This document shows positions 8,189 to 20,076 of a DNA stretch of 64,000 nucleotides, one piece after another. Numbering within the stretch: the stretch's first letter is position 1; each line of letters starts with the position of its first letter. Source of the DNA: Planctomycetota bacterium. GTDB taxonomy: Bacteria; Planctomycetota; SZUA-567; H5-PLA8. A model generated the notes under the pieces. It was not told the DNA's origin. It worked only from the letters and a program-made list of their open reading frames with translations, and did not search any database. The stretch covers positions 1-64,000 of the forward strand of contig JAHCJK010000005.1 of the NCBI GenBank assembly GCA_026184295.1. Reading direction: 5' to 3'. Position numbers and translations under genes: made by a program.

Positions 8189-10858
8189 ATGCGCCGACTC
8201 CTTTCTGTCTTGATACTCACCGTGGGGTTCGCGGCCCGCGCCTTCGCGGGCGAGGCGGCCCCGGAATGGGTCCGGAAGCTCCCGGCCAACGTCTGGACGA
8301 AGCTCGACCAGGCGCAATCCGGCAACCGCATCGGCGCGCGCGTCGAGTGGCTCCCCAACGAGCAGAAGCTGATTCTGATCGGCGGCCTGAACCCGAAGTC
8401 GCACCGGGAGAGCCCCAAGCCGCAGAAGATGATCTACGACGCGGCTACGGGCGTCTGGAGCGAGTACAAGGACCAGCCGGCGCTGCCCGTGCCGGCGCTG
8501 CTCAAGATACAGGATGCGACCAAGCGCCTCACGTTTTCCATCGCGCTCGACGAAGCCCTGGCGAGCCTGGCCGGGGAGAAGATCGCGAGCAACTCGCCGC
8601 TAGAAGGCGTCGCCGGGCTTGGGCTGACGATCCTGCCGCCGATGTACGGGGAGTCCTTCTTCCTCGATCCGATCCACAAAGAAATCTGGGTGCTCGCCGG
8701 CGGCTGCGGCGCCTCGCCCGAGGGCACGCTCGGCCACTGGATCTACAGCCTGGAAACGAACGCTTTTCGCCGCAGTCCGGGCGACCCGGAGCCGCTGAAG
8801 AAGCTGCGCGCCCGTGTCTCCCAGGTTCGCGAGGCGCAGAAGGACGCGGTGGCCCTGGCGCGCAACCTCTTCTATGCCGCGCAGACCTCGGAATGGAAGT
8901 CCGCGCGGGTCAAGGAGCGCCTCGCGCCGGCGCAGGCCGAAGCGGCCCAGGGTCTGGCGGCGCTGGCCGCCGAAGCCGAAAAGGCCGCGCTGGCCGCCGG
9001 CTGCGCGCCTGAAGACGCCGCGGAAGCGGCGGCGGCGCTGAAGGAAGCCGGCGCGAAGTCCGCGGAAGCCGCTCAAGCCTTTGCCGCCGGCAAACTGGAG
9101 GCCCCGGACATCGCGGCGGCCGAAGACGCCTCCTGGCGCGCCGACGAAGCCCGCGACATGCTGGCCAGCGAACCGCCCGCGCGCTACCGCGCGATGGGCC
9201 AGTTCGATCCGGAGCGCAAAGCGTACGTGCTCTACGGCGGCGACCACGGCGATTACCTTTTCAACGACACCTGGATCTACGACTGCGCGAAGAAGAAGTG
9301 GCGGCGCGTGCACGCCCCGACGGCGCCGTCGCCCCGCCTGGGCGGGCAGATGTTCTGGCTGCCGGGGACGAAGCAGATCGCGCTGCTCTCGGGCGAATCG
9401 TACCTCCGGCGCATGGCCTACCAGCGCTTCACCCATGCGCTTTCGCCGGACGTGTGGATCTTCGATCCCGCCAACGGCACGTGGACGATCGCCGTGCTGC
9501 CCGGCCCCGAGGTGCTCGAGCGGTCGAAGGACGACCAGCCCTGGTTCATCGTCAACAACCGCGTGGTGATGACGCAGTTCGGCGTGCTGCTCTGCCCGGC
9601 CGTAGGCGGCAATTCCTACCACGACTTCATGACCAGCAGCACCTGGATGCTGAAGCTCGACGCCGCCGCCGCGAAGCCCGAATTGACGCAGAAGCACGGC
9701 GCGCCCGGCGGCAAGCGCCAGTACCGCGGCGCATGCGTCGAGGCCTACCATCCGCAGTGGTACGACGCGGCGCCGGCGGCCGGTCTATCCGAGATGGAAC
9801 AGTTGATTGCCGCGCTGCCCGCCAACCAGTGGGTCGAAGTCCCGCAGGCGCCGCGCCCATGCCCCGAGCGTTCCTGGGGCACCGCGCTGTACGATCCCGA
9901 GCGCGATCAGATGTATTTCTGGACCGGCGGGCATTGCGCCGATCCGGCGGATATCGTGCACCACTTTCATCCGGGGCTGAACCGCTGGAGCATCCCGTAC
10001 GTCGCCGGCGGCGTGAACCTCGGCATCCAGTTGACCGGTCGTCCCGACTGCCAGAATCACACCTACAAGAACTACGCCTACGACTTCGTGACGAAGAAGA
10101 TGGTCGCCGCTTCCCGCGCCGGCACGTCCGTGTACGATCCGGACCGGCGCGAATGGTCCGGCTTCTCGGCCGCCCAGCCGTTCCCCTACAACTCGTATAG
10201 CTCCAAGGTCGTCGGCACGCCCGACGGCGTCGTCTGCTGGGCCGGCGGCTGCAACGACGGCGTGCAGAACGGCATTCACTTCGCGCGCTTCGACGCGAAG
10301 GCCCTTACGTGGACGCCGCTGCCGGTGAAGTCGGGCGTCGTGCCGCCCGATGTCCACGGCGACGAAGGCGGACTGACCTGGGACGCCAGGCGCAAGGTGG
10401 TCTACATCAACGCCGCCGCGAGCTACGAAAAGCCCAACGGGAAGGTGCACCGCTACGATCCCGCCACGCAGGAGATGACCGTGCTGGATCCTAAGAACCG
10501 CGCCGAGATCGGCGACAAGTTTCACCGGTACCGCGAGACCGTCTACCTGCCCGACGCGGATCTGGTGCTCTTCGGCATGGGTTTTGTCGGCGGCCGCCAG
10601 GTGGCCTACGACCCGGCGGGCAACCGCTGGGTGCTGACCAGCATCCTGAGGCAGAGCCGCAAGGCCACGTACGACGCGGCGAAGAAGCAGTGGACCTTCG
10701 ATCCGCCCAAGCCCAGCGAAGCGGTCGGCAGCATCACCTTCAGCCCCGTGCTGGACACCCGCCGGAACGTGCTCTGGGCCCCGTCCGACTACAAAGCCAT
10801 GTTCGTGATGAAACTCGACCCCAAGTCCCTGGAACTCCTCGAAGCCCCGCCGAAGTAA
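8189..10858 (+). CDS. Secreted kelch-type double beta-propeller protein (paralogue of 5552 gene)
   Basis: 889 residues with a signal peptide (about 1-21, ending AFAGEAA). Its plan matches its neighbour: a first module opening with LPANVWTKLD, a long helical Ala/Glu/Lys-rich insertion (about residues 204-330), a kelch blade YGGDHGDYLFNDTWIYDC near 348, and a second module opening LPANQWVEVP near 544. The two genes are an old tandem duplication, since identity is limited to motifs. The helical insert has heptad-like spacing and may form a coiled coil projecting from the propeller. Function is unknown beyond extracellular binding or carbohydrate processing. The stop lies 10 bp from the end of a convergent gene. 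Confidence 0.7.
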   Translation: MRRLLSVLILTVGFAARAFAGEAAPEWVRKLPANVWTKLDQAQSGNRIGARVEWLPNEQKLILIGGLNPKSHRESPKPQKMIYDAATGVWSEYKDQPALPVPALLKIQDATKRLTFSIALDEALASLAGEKIASNSPLEGVAGLGLTILPPMYGESFFLDPIHKEIWVLAGGCGASPEGTLGHWIYSLETNAFRRSPGDPEPLKKLRARVSQVREAQKDAVALARNLFYAAQTSEWKSARVKERLAPAQAEAAQGLAALAAEAEKAALAAGCAPEDAAEAAAALKEAGAKSAEAAQAFAAGKLEAPDIAAAEDASWRADEARDMLASEPPARYRAMGQFDPERKAYVLYGGDHGDYLFNDTWIYDCAKKKWRRVHAPTAPSPRLGGQMFWLPGTKQIALLSGESYLRRMAYQRFTHALSPDVWIFDPANGTWTIAVLPGPEVLERSKDDQPWFIVNNRVVMTQFGVLLCPAVGGNSYHDFMTSSTWMLKLDAAAAKPELTQKHGAPGGKRQYRGACVEAYHPQWYDAAPAAGLSEMEQLIAALPANQWVEVPQAPRPCPERSWGTALYDPERDQMYFWTGGHCADPADIVHHFHPGLNRWSIPYVAGGVNLGIQLTGRPDCQNHTYKNYAYDFVTKKMVAASRAGTSVYDPDRREWSGFSAAQPFPYNSYSSKVVGTPDGVVCWAGGCNDGVQNGIHFARFDAKALTWTPLPVKSGVVPPDVHGDEGGLTWDARRKVVYINAAASYEKPNGKVHRYDPATQEMTVLDPKNRAEIGDKFHRYRETVYLPDADLVLFGMGFVGGRQVAYDPAGNRWVLTSILRQSRKATYDAAKKQWTFDPPKPSEAVGSITFSPVLDTRRNVLWAPSDYKAMFVMKLDPKSLELLEAPPK

Positions 10859-10868
10859 CGCGCCGCGT

Positions 10869-11675
10869 TTAGTGAATCCGGTACATCCTGGCGTTGGCTT
10901 CCAGGAGTTCCGGGTAGGTCTTGGCGGGGTCGGCGTAGCGGTTGATGCCGTAGTCTTTGCCGCGGGCGTGGTAGAGGCGCAGGCGGTCTTCGACCGTGGG
11001 GCTCAGGCGCGTGGAACTTTTCACGAACCGCATGGTGAAGCCGCAGCGGCGGAGCGCGCTCGTGTTCGGCGGGCTGCCGTGCATCATGCGGGCGTCGTGC
11101 AGGCTGCACTGGTTGGGTTGGAGTTCGATCGCGACGGACGCGCGGCCCTTGCGGTCGTCCTGCACGATCTCGGTCCCGAAGACGTTCGCGCGCAGATCGA
11201 CGTTCTCGTAGCGCGAAAACCCGTTCGCGTGCGTGCGCGGAATCACGTGCATGCAGCCGTTTTCCTGCGTCGAAGGATCGATGGCCAGCCAGACGGTCAG
11301 CGCTTCCATCGGGTCCAGCAGGCCCTTCCAATACGCGGAGTCCTCGTGCCAGGGCACGCGCTTGCCGTCGCCTTTGGGCTTGCAGATGAAGTGGGTCGAA
11401 AAGAGCGCCAGGTCCGGGCCGAGGATCGACTCGGCCAGGCCGAGGATTTCGTCCGAGAAGACCCAGCGGAAGAGTTCCGGGTGCATGAAGTGCGGCTTGT
11501 CCATCGCTTCCGGGCGGTCGCCCGCGGGCAGGTCGGCCAGCAGGCCTTCGAAGAAGGCTCTCAAGGCCTCGAATTCGGCCGGCGGCAGGACCGGTTCCCG
11601 GTAGGTCAGGTACCCTTCCTGCCGGAAGAACGCCACTTCGCCGGCCGTCAGCCGTCCCAGCGCCTGCGTGGTCAT
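10869..11675 (-). CDS. Phytanoyl-CoA dioxygenase (PhyH) family Fe(II)/2-oxoglutarate oxygenase
   Basis: 268 residues. The iron-binding facial triad is visible: WHEDSAYW supplies His-x-Asp and HDARMMHGSPPNTS supplies the distal His. An Arg about 10 residues later (RCGFTMRF) is placed to bind 2-oxoglutarate. PhyH proteins hydroxylate small molecules in the cytoplasm; the substrate cannot be predicted. The gene is divergent from the AraC-type regulator at 11784 across 108 bp, the usual layout for a regulator and its target. A second AraC/PhyH divergent pair occurs at 51694/52631. It is convergent with the kelch gene with only 10 bp between stops. Confidence 0.85.
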   Translation of the reverse strand: MTTQALGRLTAGEVAFFRQEGYLTYREPVLPPAEFEALRAFFEGLLADLPAGDRPEAMDKPHFMHPELFRWVFSDEILGLAESILGPDLALFSTHFICKPKGDGKRVPWHEDSAYWKGLLDPMEALTVWLAIDPSTQENGCMHVIPRTHANGFSRYENVDLRANVFGTEIVQDDRKGRASVAIELQPNQCSLHDARMMHGSPPNTSALRRCGFTMRFVKSSTRLSPTVEDRLRLYHARGKDYGINRYADPAKTYPELLEANARMYRIH

Positions 11676-11783
11676 GGGATTCCCTCCATTTCCGATACAA
11701 TAGCTCCTTGGACAGGCCTTTTCTTCTGATCGAATGACATTATCTTACGTTTTATTGATATTTGTTCCGTCGGAGACGAACCC

Positions 11784-12620
11784 GTGAAGCACCTGCGCTG
11801 GAAGGACATCTGCCCGAAGGGCGAGACCCACCTGGTCTCGGCGCTCACCTGGAGCCGCCGCGAGACCACCTTCGACCACGATCACGATTTCCCGGAACTC
11901 TTCCTGATGGAGCGCGGGCGCGCGATCCATCGCATCAACGGAAGGGAACAGGAACTGCGCGAGGGCGACCTCGTGCTGATCCGGCCGCCCGACCGGCACT
12001 GCTTCCACGCGCCCGCGGGCGAACCCTTCCGCTACGCGAACGTCGCGTTCGCGCGCGCGACGCTGGCCTATTTGCGCGCGCGCTATTTCTCACGCGAACG
12101 GGGCTTCTGGGGCGCGCGGAACCCCTTGCCGGCGGTCCACCGGCTCCCGGCGCGGGTGGCGAAGCCGGTCTCGGAAGCGATCGAGCGGCTGAGCCGCCGG
12201 CCGAAGACGCGCTTCGAGATCGAACGGTTTCTCCTGTTCGTGCTGGGCGAACTGGCGGCCCCGGCGCGCGCGGACGCCGAAGGCGCGCCGCCGGAATGGC
12301 TCCTGCGCGCCTGCGAACGGATCCAGCGGCCGGAGCACTTCGGCCGGGGCGTGGACGAGTTCGTGCGGCTTGCGGGCCGTTCGGCCGAACACGCCTCGCG
12401 CGTGACGCGCCGGCTTACCGGGCGCACGCCGACCGACTGGGTCAACGACGCGCGCATGGACTACGCGGCGCAGTTGCTCAGCGTCGGCGACCGGAAGATC
12501 GCCGAGATCGCGCTCGACTGCGGCGTGGCCAACCTCGGGCACTTTTACGCGCTTTTCAGGAAACGCCACGGCTGCGCGCCGCGGCGGTACCGGATGCAAA
12601 GCCGCGCGGCCACGCCTTGA
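11784..12620 (+). CDS. AraC-family transcriptional regulator
   Basis: 278 residues from a GTG start. The N-terminal cupin sensor domain (about 1-120) has HDHDFPELFLMERGRAIHRI and GDLVLIRPPDRHCF. The C-terminal double helix-turn-helix (about 180-275) shows the family's end motif as AEIALDCGVANLGHFYALFRKRHGCAPRRYR. The sensor has the His-rich cupin pattern common in regulators of sugar-use genes. It is divergent from the PhyH gene, its most likely target, across an AT-rich intergenic region (11676-11783). The GTG is preceded by GGAG at 11772-11775. The stop is 4 bp from the end of the convergent gene at 12625. Confidence 0.88.
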   Translation: MKHLRWKDICPKGETHLVSALTWSRRETTFDHDHDFPELFLMERGRAIHRINGREQELREGDLVLIRPPDRHCFHAPAGEPFRYANVAFARATLAYLRARYFSRERGFWGARNPLPAVHRLPARVAKPVSEAIERLSRRPKTRFEIERFLLFVLGELAAPARADAEGAPPEWLLRACERIQRPEHFGRGVDEFVRLAGRSAEHASRVTRRLTGRTPTDWVNDARMDYAAQLLSVGDRKIAEIALDCGVANLGHFYALFRKRHGCAPRRYRMQSRAATP

Positions 12621-12624
12621 ACCT

Positions 12625-13044
12625 TCACTGGGGAAGTTTGACGCGAATCTCGAGCGGCAGTTCTTCGAAGGAACTCAAGACGACGATGTTCTTCGGTTCG
12701 ACTTCGGTCTTCAGCGCGTACATGCGCGCCATGCCGTAGCTGAGCGCCGTGTGGCCGATCAGGTAGCCGATCGAATTCGGATAGCGGGCCTTCACCTGGG
12801 CGCCCCACTTCGAGATGCGGTCGATGCAGGCGGCGGTGAGCTTGAACTGGTCGGCCGGCACGCCGCGGACATCCGTGATGCGTATGGGGTCGCCGGGAAA
12901 ATGTTCGAGCAGCTTGTCGAGGCGCGCGATCAGGGCGTGGGCCACGTCGTCGGTATACACGCCGAAGACGCGGATGTAGACGATCTGCTCGATGACGCCG
13001 ATGTCGATGCGCGCGCGTTCGAAATCAAGCGTGATCGTGTTCAT
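12625..13044 (-). CDS. Small STAS/SpoIIAA-like protein, function unknown
   Basis: 139 residues, beginning MNTITLDFERARIDIGVIEQ. The alternating strands and helices (EQIVYIRVFGVYTDDVAHAL, a central ITDVRGVPADQFKL, and a C-terminal IVVLSSFEELPLEIRV) resemble the SpoIIAA/STAS-like fold proteins that many environmental bacteria carry as single genes. No catalytic residues stand out. I preferred the ATG at 13044 over an upstream in-frame ATG at 13101 because the extra residues (NRPPPNCFLCVGTHPRR) look like translated leader. Within the 248-bp divergent region to the next gene (13045-13292) I see GC-rich sequence without a clear promoter. Fold assignment is tentative. Confidence 0.6.
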   Translation of the reverse strand: MNTITLDFERARIDIGVIEQIVYIRVFGVYTDDVAHALIARLDKLLEHFPGDPIRITDVRGVPADQFKLTAACIDRISKWGAQVKARYPNSIGYLIGHTALSYGMARMYALKTEVEPKNIVVLSSFEELPLEIRVKLPQ

Positions 13045-13237
13045 GCTGCGCCTTGGATGGGTTCCGACGCATAAAAAACAGTTCGGCGGAGGTCGATTCA
13101 ACGGAGGCGCCGCGGGCCGGGGAAGACTCTTTCACGCCGCGGAGAAGGATAGCAGCACCGTCGTCAAAACCAACCTCCGTTCGGCCGGATCTCCGGAGGC
13201 CAATTGCGCCTGCCGGGGGGCGCGGCTTCTGGTATGA

Positions 13238-16483
<3,246 letters not shown>

Positions 16484-16498
16484 CGTAGGCTCCCATCG

Positions 16499-16551
16499 CC
16501 CGGTTCAGCGGATGGCCTAGGCCTCCGTTGAATCGGGCTTCTTTATTATAT
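16499..16551 (+). terminator. Rho-independent terminator of katG with GGCCTAGGCC apex
   Basis: Bases 16499-16537 fold into a long stem. The left arm CCCGGTTCAGCGGA pairs with TCCGTTGAATCGGG (two G-T wobbles, one bulged T), closed by GGCCTAGGCC at the apex. The T-rich run CTTCTTTATTATAT follows immediately, 15 bp after the katG stop. The apex is the same 10-mer as the operator at 16646-16655, 132 bp downstream centre to centre, so a secondary role as a repressor site is possible but unproven. Confidence 0.85.
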
Positions 16552-16617
16552 CCACATAAAATTCAATGATTTATGAGTCGAACTTCGCCGGGCGAAGGAT
16601 TTCGCGGCGAATTCCTG

Positions 16618-16668
16618 TTGCCAGGGCTCAGCCGTGGTGTATTATGGCCTAGGCCACTAAAGAGTGGC
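16618..16668 (+). promoter_or_regulatory. Promoter-operator-5' hairpin cassette driving the glycan locus
   Basis: A -35 box TTGCCA (16618-16623), a 16-bp spacer and a -10 box TATTAT (16640-16645) are followed directly by the palindrome GGCCTAGGCC (16646-16655). That position would let a repressor cover the -10 to +4 region. Transcription should begin near 16652-16653, where a stem-loop starts: GCCACT (16653-16658), loop AAAG, AGTGGC (16663-16668). The same order of elements is found upstream of the minus-strand gene at 27674. It controls the operon starting at 16703. The candidate repressor is the GntR-LacI protein encoded within the operon at 20077. Confidence 0.75.
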
Positions 16669-16702
16669 TCCTCTTACAGGCCAACTACGGAAGGAGCGCG
16701 GC

Positions 16703-19345
16703 ATGTCCCTGTCCATCGGCGCGGAAGCGGCTCGCCCTTACGACCGCGCGTGCGACGACAACCGCTGCATCAACTACCGCCCGGCCGACGGCAGCCGCGC
16801 GCTCTTGAATCCGCCGCGCTTCTCGTGGCCGTACCTGCCCGGCGTCTACCCCGGGCCGGACGACGCCCTGGAGCCCTACGATACTACCGGATTTTCCGTC
16901 GCCCCGGCACTCTTTACGTTGGAAGTCGCGCGCACCGAACGCTTCCGCCCGGAAGACCTGCTCTTCAAGGTCGAACGGACACCCTTCAACTTCTACAACG
17001 CGCTTCCGGTGCTGCCGGTCGGCCAGCCGCTCTTTTGGCGGGTGGCCTACCTGACGGAAGCGGGCGCGCACCGCGCCTGGAGCCCCACGCACGGATTCAC
17101 GATCGAAGCCCACGCGGCGACGTGGGACCGCGCGCGCATGCTGGAGCGCACGCCTCCGGCGCGCCCGCGGCTGCTGGCGCATCTTGGGTCGCGGGACGAG
17201 ATCCGCCGCCGTGGCGAAGCGAACGAGGACGGGCGGGAGATCCTCGCGCAGGCCGCTCGATGGAATGAACTTTCCTCGAGGAGCTGGTGGCGGAACCTGC
17301 CGGAGACGGACCGCCTGACGCGGCAGGCCTTTATCGAACGGCACCCCGACGCGGGCGGGAACAACTTCACCAACATCTGCGACGAACTGGCGCATCTGGC
17401 CTTCGCGCGGGTCCTGAACGGCCAGGGCGGCCTGGACGAGATCGCGGCGCACGCGGCCAAGATCGCTTCGTATCCGCTGGGCGGGCTGAGCGGTCCGGAG
17501 GGCGCGCCGGGCAGCTTCGGGGCCGACGTCGCGCAGCTGCCCGAGTTCCTCGCGGTGATCTACGACCTCTGCCACGGCGCGGCGAAGGAAGCGGACCTGG
17601 CCGCGATCCGCGCGGGCATCGCCTGGCGGCTTGCGTTCACGCACGACAATTTCGCCTGCCGCTGCCACGGAGGGCGGCGGGTGCAGGGGTATTCGCTGGC
17701 GCTGAGCGGGTCGAGCCACCCGGTCGAGTCCGGCATGGGGATGTTCTCGGCGGCGGCGCTGCTCGACGGCGACCCGGACCTGGCGCCCGGCGACCGCGAA
17801 AAGATCGAACGCATCTACGAGTACGGCCTGCACTGGCTGACCGGCGTGACCAACGGCTTCGGCACCGAGGAAAGCTGGAACGAAGGCCCCGGCTACGGCA
17901 ATTCCAAGATGCAGTGGCTGCTGAACGCGGTCTGCTACTACGACCTGGCGCGCCCCGAACTGCGCATGGGCCGCAACCCGGCGCTGAAGGCCATCGGGGA
18001 CTTCTTCCTCTACACCTCGCCGCTGGGCCTGCGCGGCGCGCCCTACGGCAACGGCGCGTCCAAGCGCGATTACGTCCTGCGCAACCGCATGTCCGGCGCG
18101 CTGCGGCTCGCGTATCTGCTCGAAGACGGAACCTTCCGGCGCACGTGGTCGCAGAGCCTGCCGGCGCTGGCCGCGCTGGGGCGCCCGGGGCAGGCGGAAG
18201 CGAAGATGTTCTGGCGTCCGTGGCTCGCCTTTGCCCTGGCGGCGCGCGGGCCGTCTGTGCGGGAAACCGACGCGCCCGCGGGCACGCGGCTCTTCGCGCA
18301 CGCCGGCTGGCTGTGCGCGAGCACGAAAGCACCGAACGATCTCGAGGCCTTCCGCGACTCGGCGGGCATGGTGGTGCAGGCGCGCCCGGTGGGCGGGTAC
18401 CAGCATGCGTTCTATTCCGACGGCAGCCCGCAACTGTGGGCCTTCGGCGAGGCGATCAACTACGGCTCCGGGACCACCGGCAACGGCGAACCCTTCGCGT
18501 ACGCCGCCATGAGCACCAACAACGTGATGGTGAACGGGATCGGCCAGCGCCATCTCTGCCACTGGGACCGCGAGCACTTCCGGCAGCGCCGCGTGCCCGC
18601 GCAGATCGCGCGCTTCGCCGCCTACCGCGAACTTTCCGAGGGCGGCGTGTACGCGCTGGCCGACCTCACGAACGGCTTCTCGGCGCACGCGGGCCCGGCG
18701 GGCCACTGGTGGGGCGACCAGACGGGTCCGTACCAGGACGGTCCGCTGCCGTCGGTGGCGCGCGCGCTGCGGCACATCCTGTTCGTGCGCGGGCGGTACT
18801 TCGTCTTCCTGGATGATTACGCGCTCGCGAAGGGGCAGCCGCCGGCGGCCTTCTCGTGGCTCTGGCACGTGCTCCAGCCGGGCCCGGTCGAACGCCTGGG
18901 CGCGGGGCGCATCCGCTACGCCGCGGGCAGCACGCGGGTGGACCTGGCGCACCTGCACGAACCCGAGGACCTGGCGCTCGACGACCGCGAGGGCCTGCAG
19001 GGCGCGCTGAATCCATTCACCGGCGAGGACTACCGCGCGGCAGTGGAGAAGCACTGTGCCCGGGGCGGCGGCGAGGCGCTGGTCATGGCGCACAACTTCT
19101 GGTTCACGGCGAAGAAGCGGGCGGCAAGCCGGCGCTTCCTCACGGTGGTCTATCCGACGCGTCAGGAAGAACCCGCGCCTCGCATCGAATCGGCGGGCCC
19201 GCTGGCGGTGCGCGTCGCGGGGCCGCACGGCGAAGACACGATCGACTTCGGCGGAACGCTGAAGGCCGCGGACCTGGCGATCGACGCCGAGGCGCTGGCC
19301 GAGGCCGCGGACCGCACGCGCCGGACGGGGAAGGGAGGGGCGTGA
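16703..19345 (+). CDS. Heparinase II/III-like polysaccharide lyase (DUF4962-type N-terminus)
   Basis: 880 residues. The N-terminal part (about 1-150) is a beta-rich domain of the DUF4962 kind (RFSWPYLPGVYPGPDDALEP, PLFWRVAYLTEAGA). Then comes an (alpha/alpha) toroid (about 170-520, with GTEESWNEGPGYGNSKMQWL). The C-terminal beta-sandwich (about 560-880) has YQHAFYSDGSPQLWAFGE and FVRGRYFVFLDDYAL, as in heparinase II/III and alginate lyase families. Such enzymes cleave uronate-containing chains by beta-elimination. No signal peptide is visible, so it may act on imported oligosaccharides. GGAAGGAG precedes the ATG. It is the first gene of a seven-gene operon, and its TGA overlaps the next ATG by 1 bp. 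Family membership is fairly sure, substrate unknown. Confidence 0.75.
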   Translation: MSLSIGAEAARPYDRACDDNRCINYRPADGSRALLNPPRFSWPYLPGVYPGPDDALEPYDTTGFSVAPALFTLEVARTERFRPEDLLFKVERTPFNFYNALPVLPVGQPLFWRVAYLTEAGAHRAWSPTHGFTIEAHAATWDRARMLERTPPARPRLLAHLGSRDEIRRRGEANEDGREILAQAARWNELSSRSWWRNLPETDRLTRQAFIERHPDAGGNNFTNICDELAHLAFARVLNGQGGLDEIAAHAAKIASYPLGGLSGPEGAPGSFGADVAQLPEFLAVIYDLCHGAAKEADLAAIRAGIAWRLAFTHDNFACRCHGGRRVQGYSLALSGSSHPVESGMGMFSAAALLDGDPDLAPGDREKIERIYEYGLHWLTGVTNGFGTEESWNEGPGYGNSKMQWLLNAVCYYDLARPELRMGRNPALKAIGDFFLYTSPLGLRGAPYGNGASKRDYVLRNRMSGALRLAYLLEDGTFRRTWSQSLPALAALGRPGQAEAKMFWRPWLAFALAARGPSVRETDAPAGTRLFAHAGWLCASTKAPNDLEAFRDSAGMVVQARPVGGYQHAFYSDGSPQLWAFGEAINYGSGTTGNGEPFAYAAMSTNNVMVNGIGQRHLCHWDREHFRQRRVPAQIARFAAYRELSEGGVYALADLTNGFSAHAGPAGHWWGDQTGPYQDGPLPSVARALRHILFVRGRYFVFLDDYALAKGQPPAAFSWLWHVLQPGPVERLGAGRIRYAAGSTRVDLAHLHEPEDLALDDREGLQGALNPFTGEDYRAAVEKHCARGGGEALVMAHNFWFTAKKRAASRRFLTVVYPTRQEEPAPRIESAGPLAVRVAGPHGEDTIDFGGTLKAADLAIDAEALAEAADRTRRTGKGGA

Positions 19346-20064
19346 TGCGAACGGCGATTCTAGTGGCGTGGGTTCTGGCCGCGGCCGGGACGGCGCTGCT
19401 GCAAGCGGAGGAGAAACCCGCGATGAACGAGGCTCAAGCCCCCGCGCCGGTGGCCCCCGAAAGCGAATGGGCGCGCAAGATGGACGCGCTGCGCAGGAAA
19501 CTCCAGGGCGGCGAGGTGCTCCTGCGGGATGCCTTCGACCGCGAGGCGCTCGGCGACGATTGGGTGCCCGAAGAAGGTACGTGGAAGACCGGCGGCGCGG
19601 ACGGCGGCGTGACGGGCACGCCCGGCACGAAGTACCCCGACTCGTTCCTGTGGACGAAGCAGTCGTTCAAAGGCGATCTGGTGGTCGAATTCGAGGCCGA
19701 GTGCCTCAGCGCGCCCGCGCACGACATCAACGTGGTGCTGAACGGGCGCGCGCCGAACTACCCCGACGAGAAGCCCATGTACCTGATGGGCGTGGGCGGC
19801 TGGGACAACACGCAGTCGGGCATCGAGCGCGCGCCCGAGTACAAGCTCAAGGCGCTGACCGAACTCTTCACCATCGAGAAGGCGCGCGTATACAAGGTCC
19901 TCGCCGCGCGCCTGGGTTCCAAGCTCTACCTTTTCGTGGACGGCAAGCTGATCGTCTCGGCGGGCGACCCCGACCCGCTGCCGGCCGAGGGGCAGGTGGC
20001 GCTGCACGTCTACAAGAGCACCGTGAAGTTCCGCAACGTCGTGATCCGCAGGCCCGCGAAATAA
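19345..20064 (+). CDS. Secreted LamG/DUF1080-like beta-sandwich protein
   Basis: 239 residues with a signal peptide (about 1-22, MRTAILVAWVLAAAGTALLQAEE). After a short charged helix, the rest is a concanavalin-like jelly roll (LLRDAFDREALGDDWVPEEG, GDLVVEFEAECLSAPAHDIN, KLYLFVDGKLIVSAGDPDPL, VRNVVIRR-type end), as in DUF1080 and laminin-G-like domains. These modules bind or hydrolyse carbohydrate chains. It overlaps the heparinase-like gene (TGATG) and is 12 bp before the regulator, so all are one transcript. Probably an extracellular glycan-binding partner of the DUF4091 glycosidase and lyase. Confidence 0.7.
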   Translation: MRTAILVAWVLAAAGTALLQAEEKPAMNEAQAPAPVAPESEWARKMDALRRKLQGGEVLLRDAFDREALGDDWVPEEGTWKTGGADGGVTGTPGTKYPDSFLWTKQSFKGDLVVEFEAECLSAPAHDINVVLNGRAPNYPDEKPMYLMGVGGWDNTQSGIERAPEYKLKALTELFTIEKARVYKVLAARLGSKLYLFVDGKLIVSAGDPDPLPAEGQVALHVYKSTVKFRNVVIRRPAK

Positions 20065-20076
20065 CCCGGAGCCCCC

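Noticed and set aside
16653-16668. Small riboswitch upstream of the heparinase-like gene
   Set aside because: Only a single 6-bp hairpin with tetraloop is present; no conserved ligand-binding core could be recognised. A 5' stabilising hairpin explains it better.
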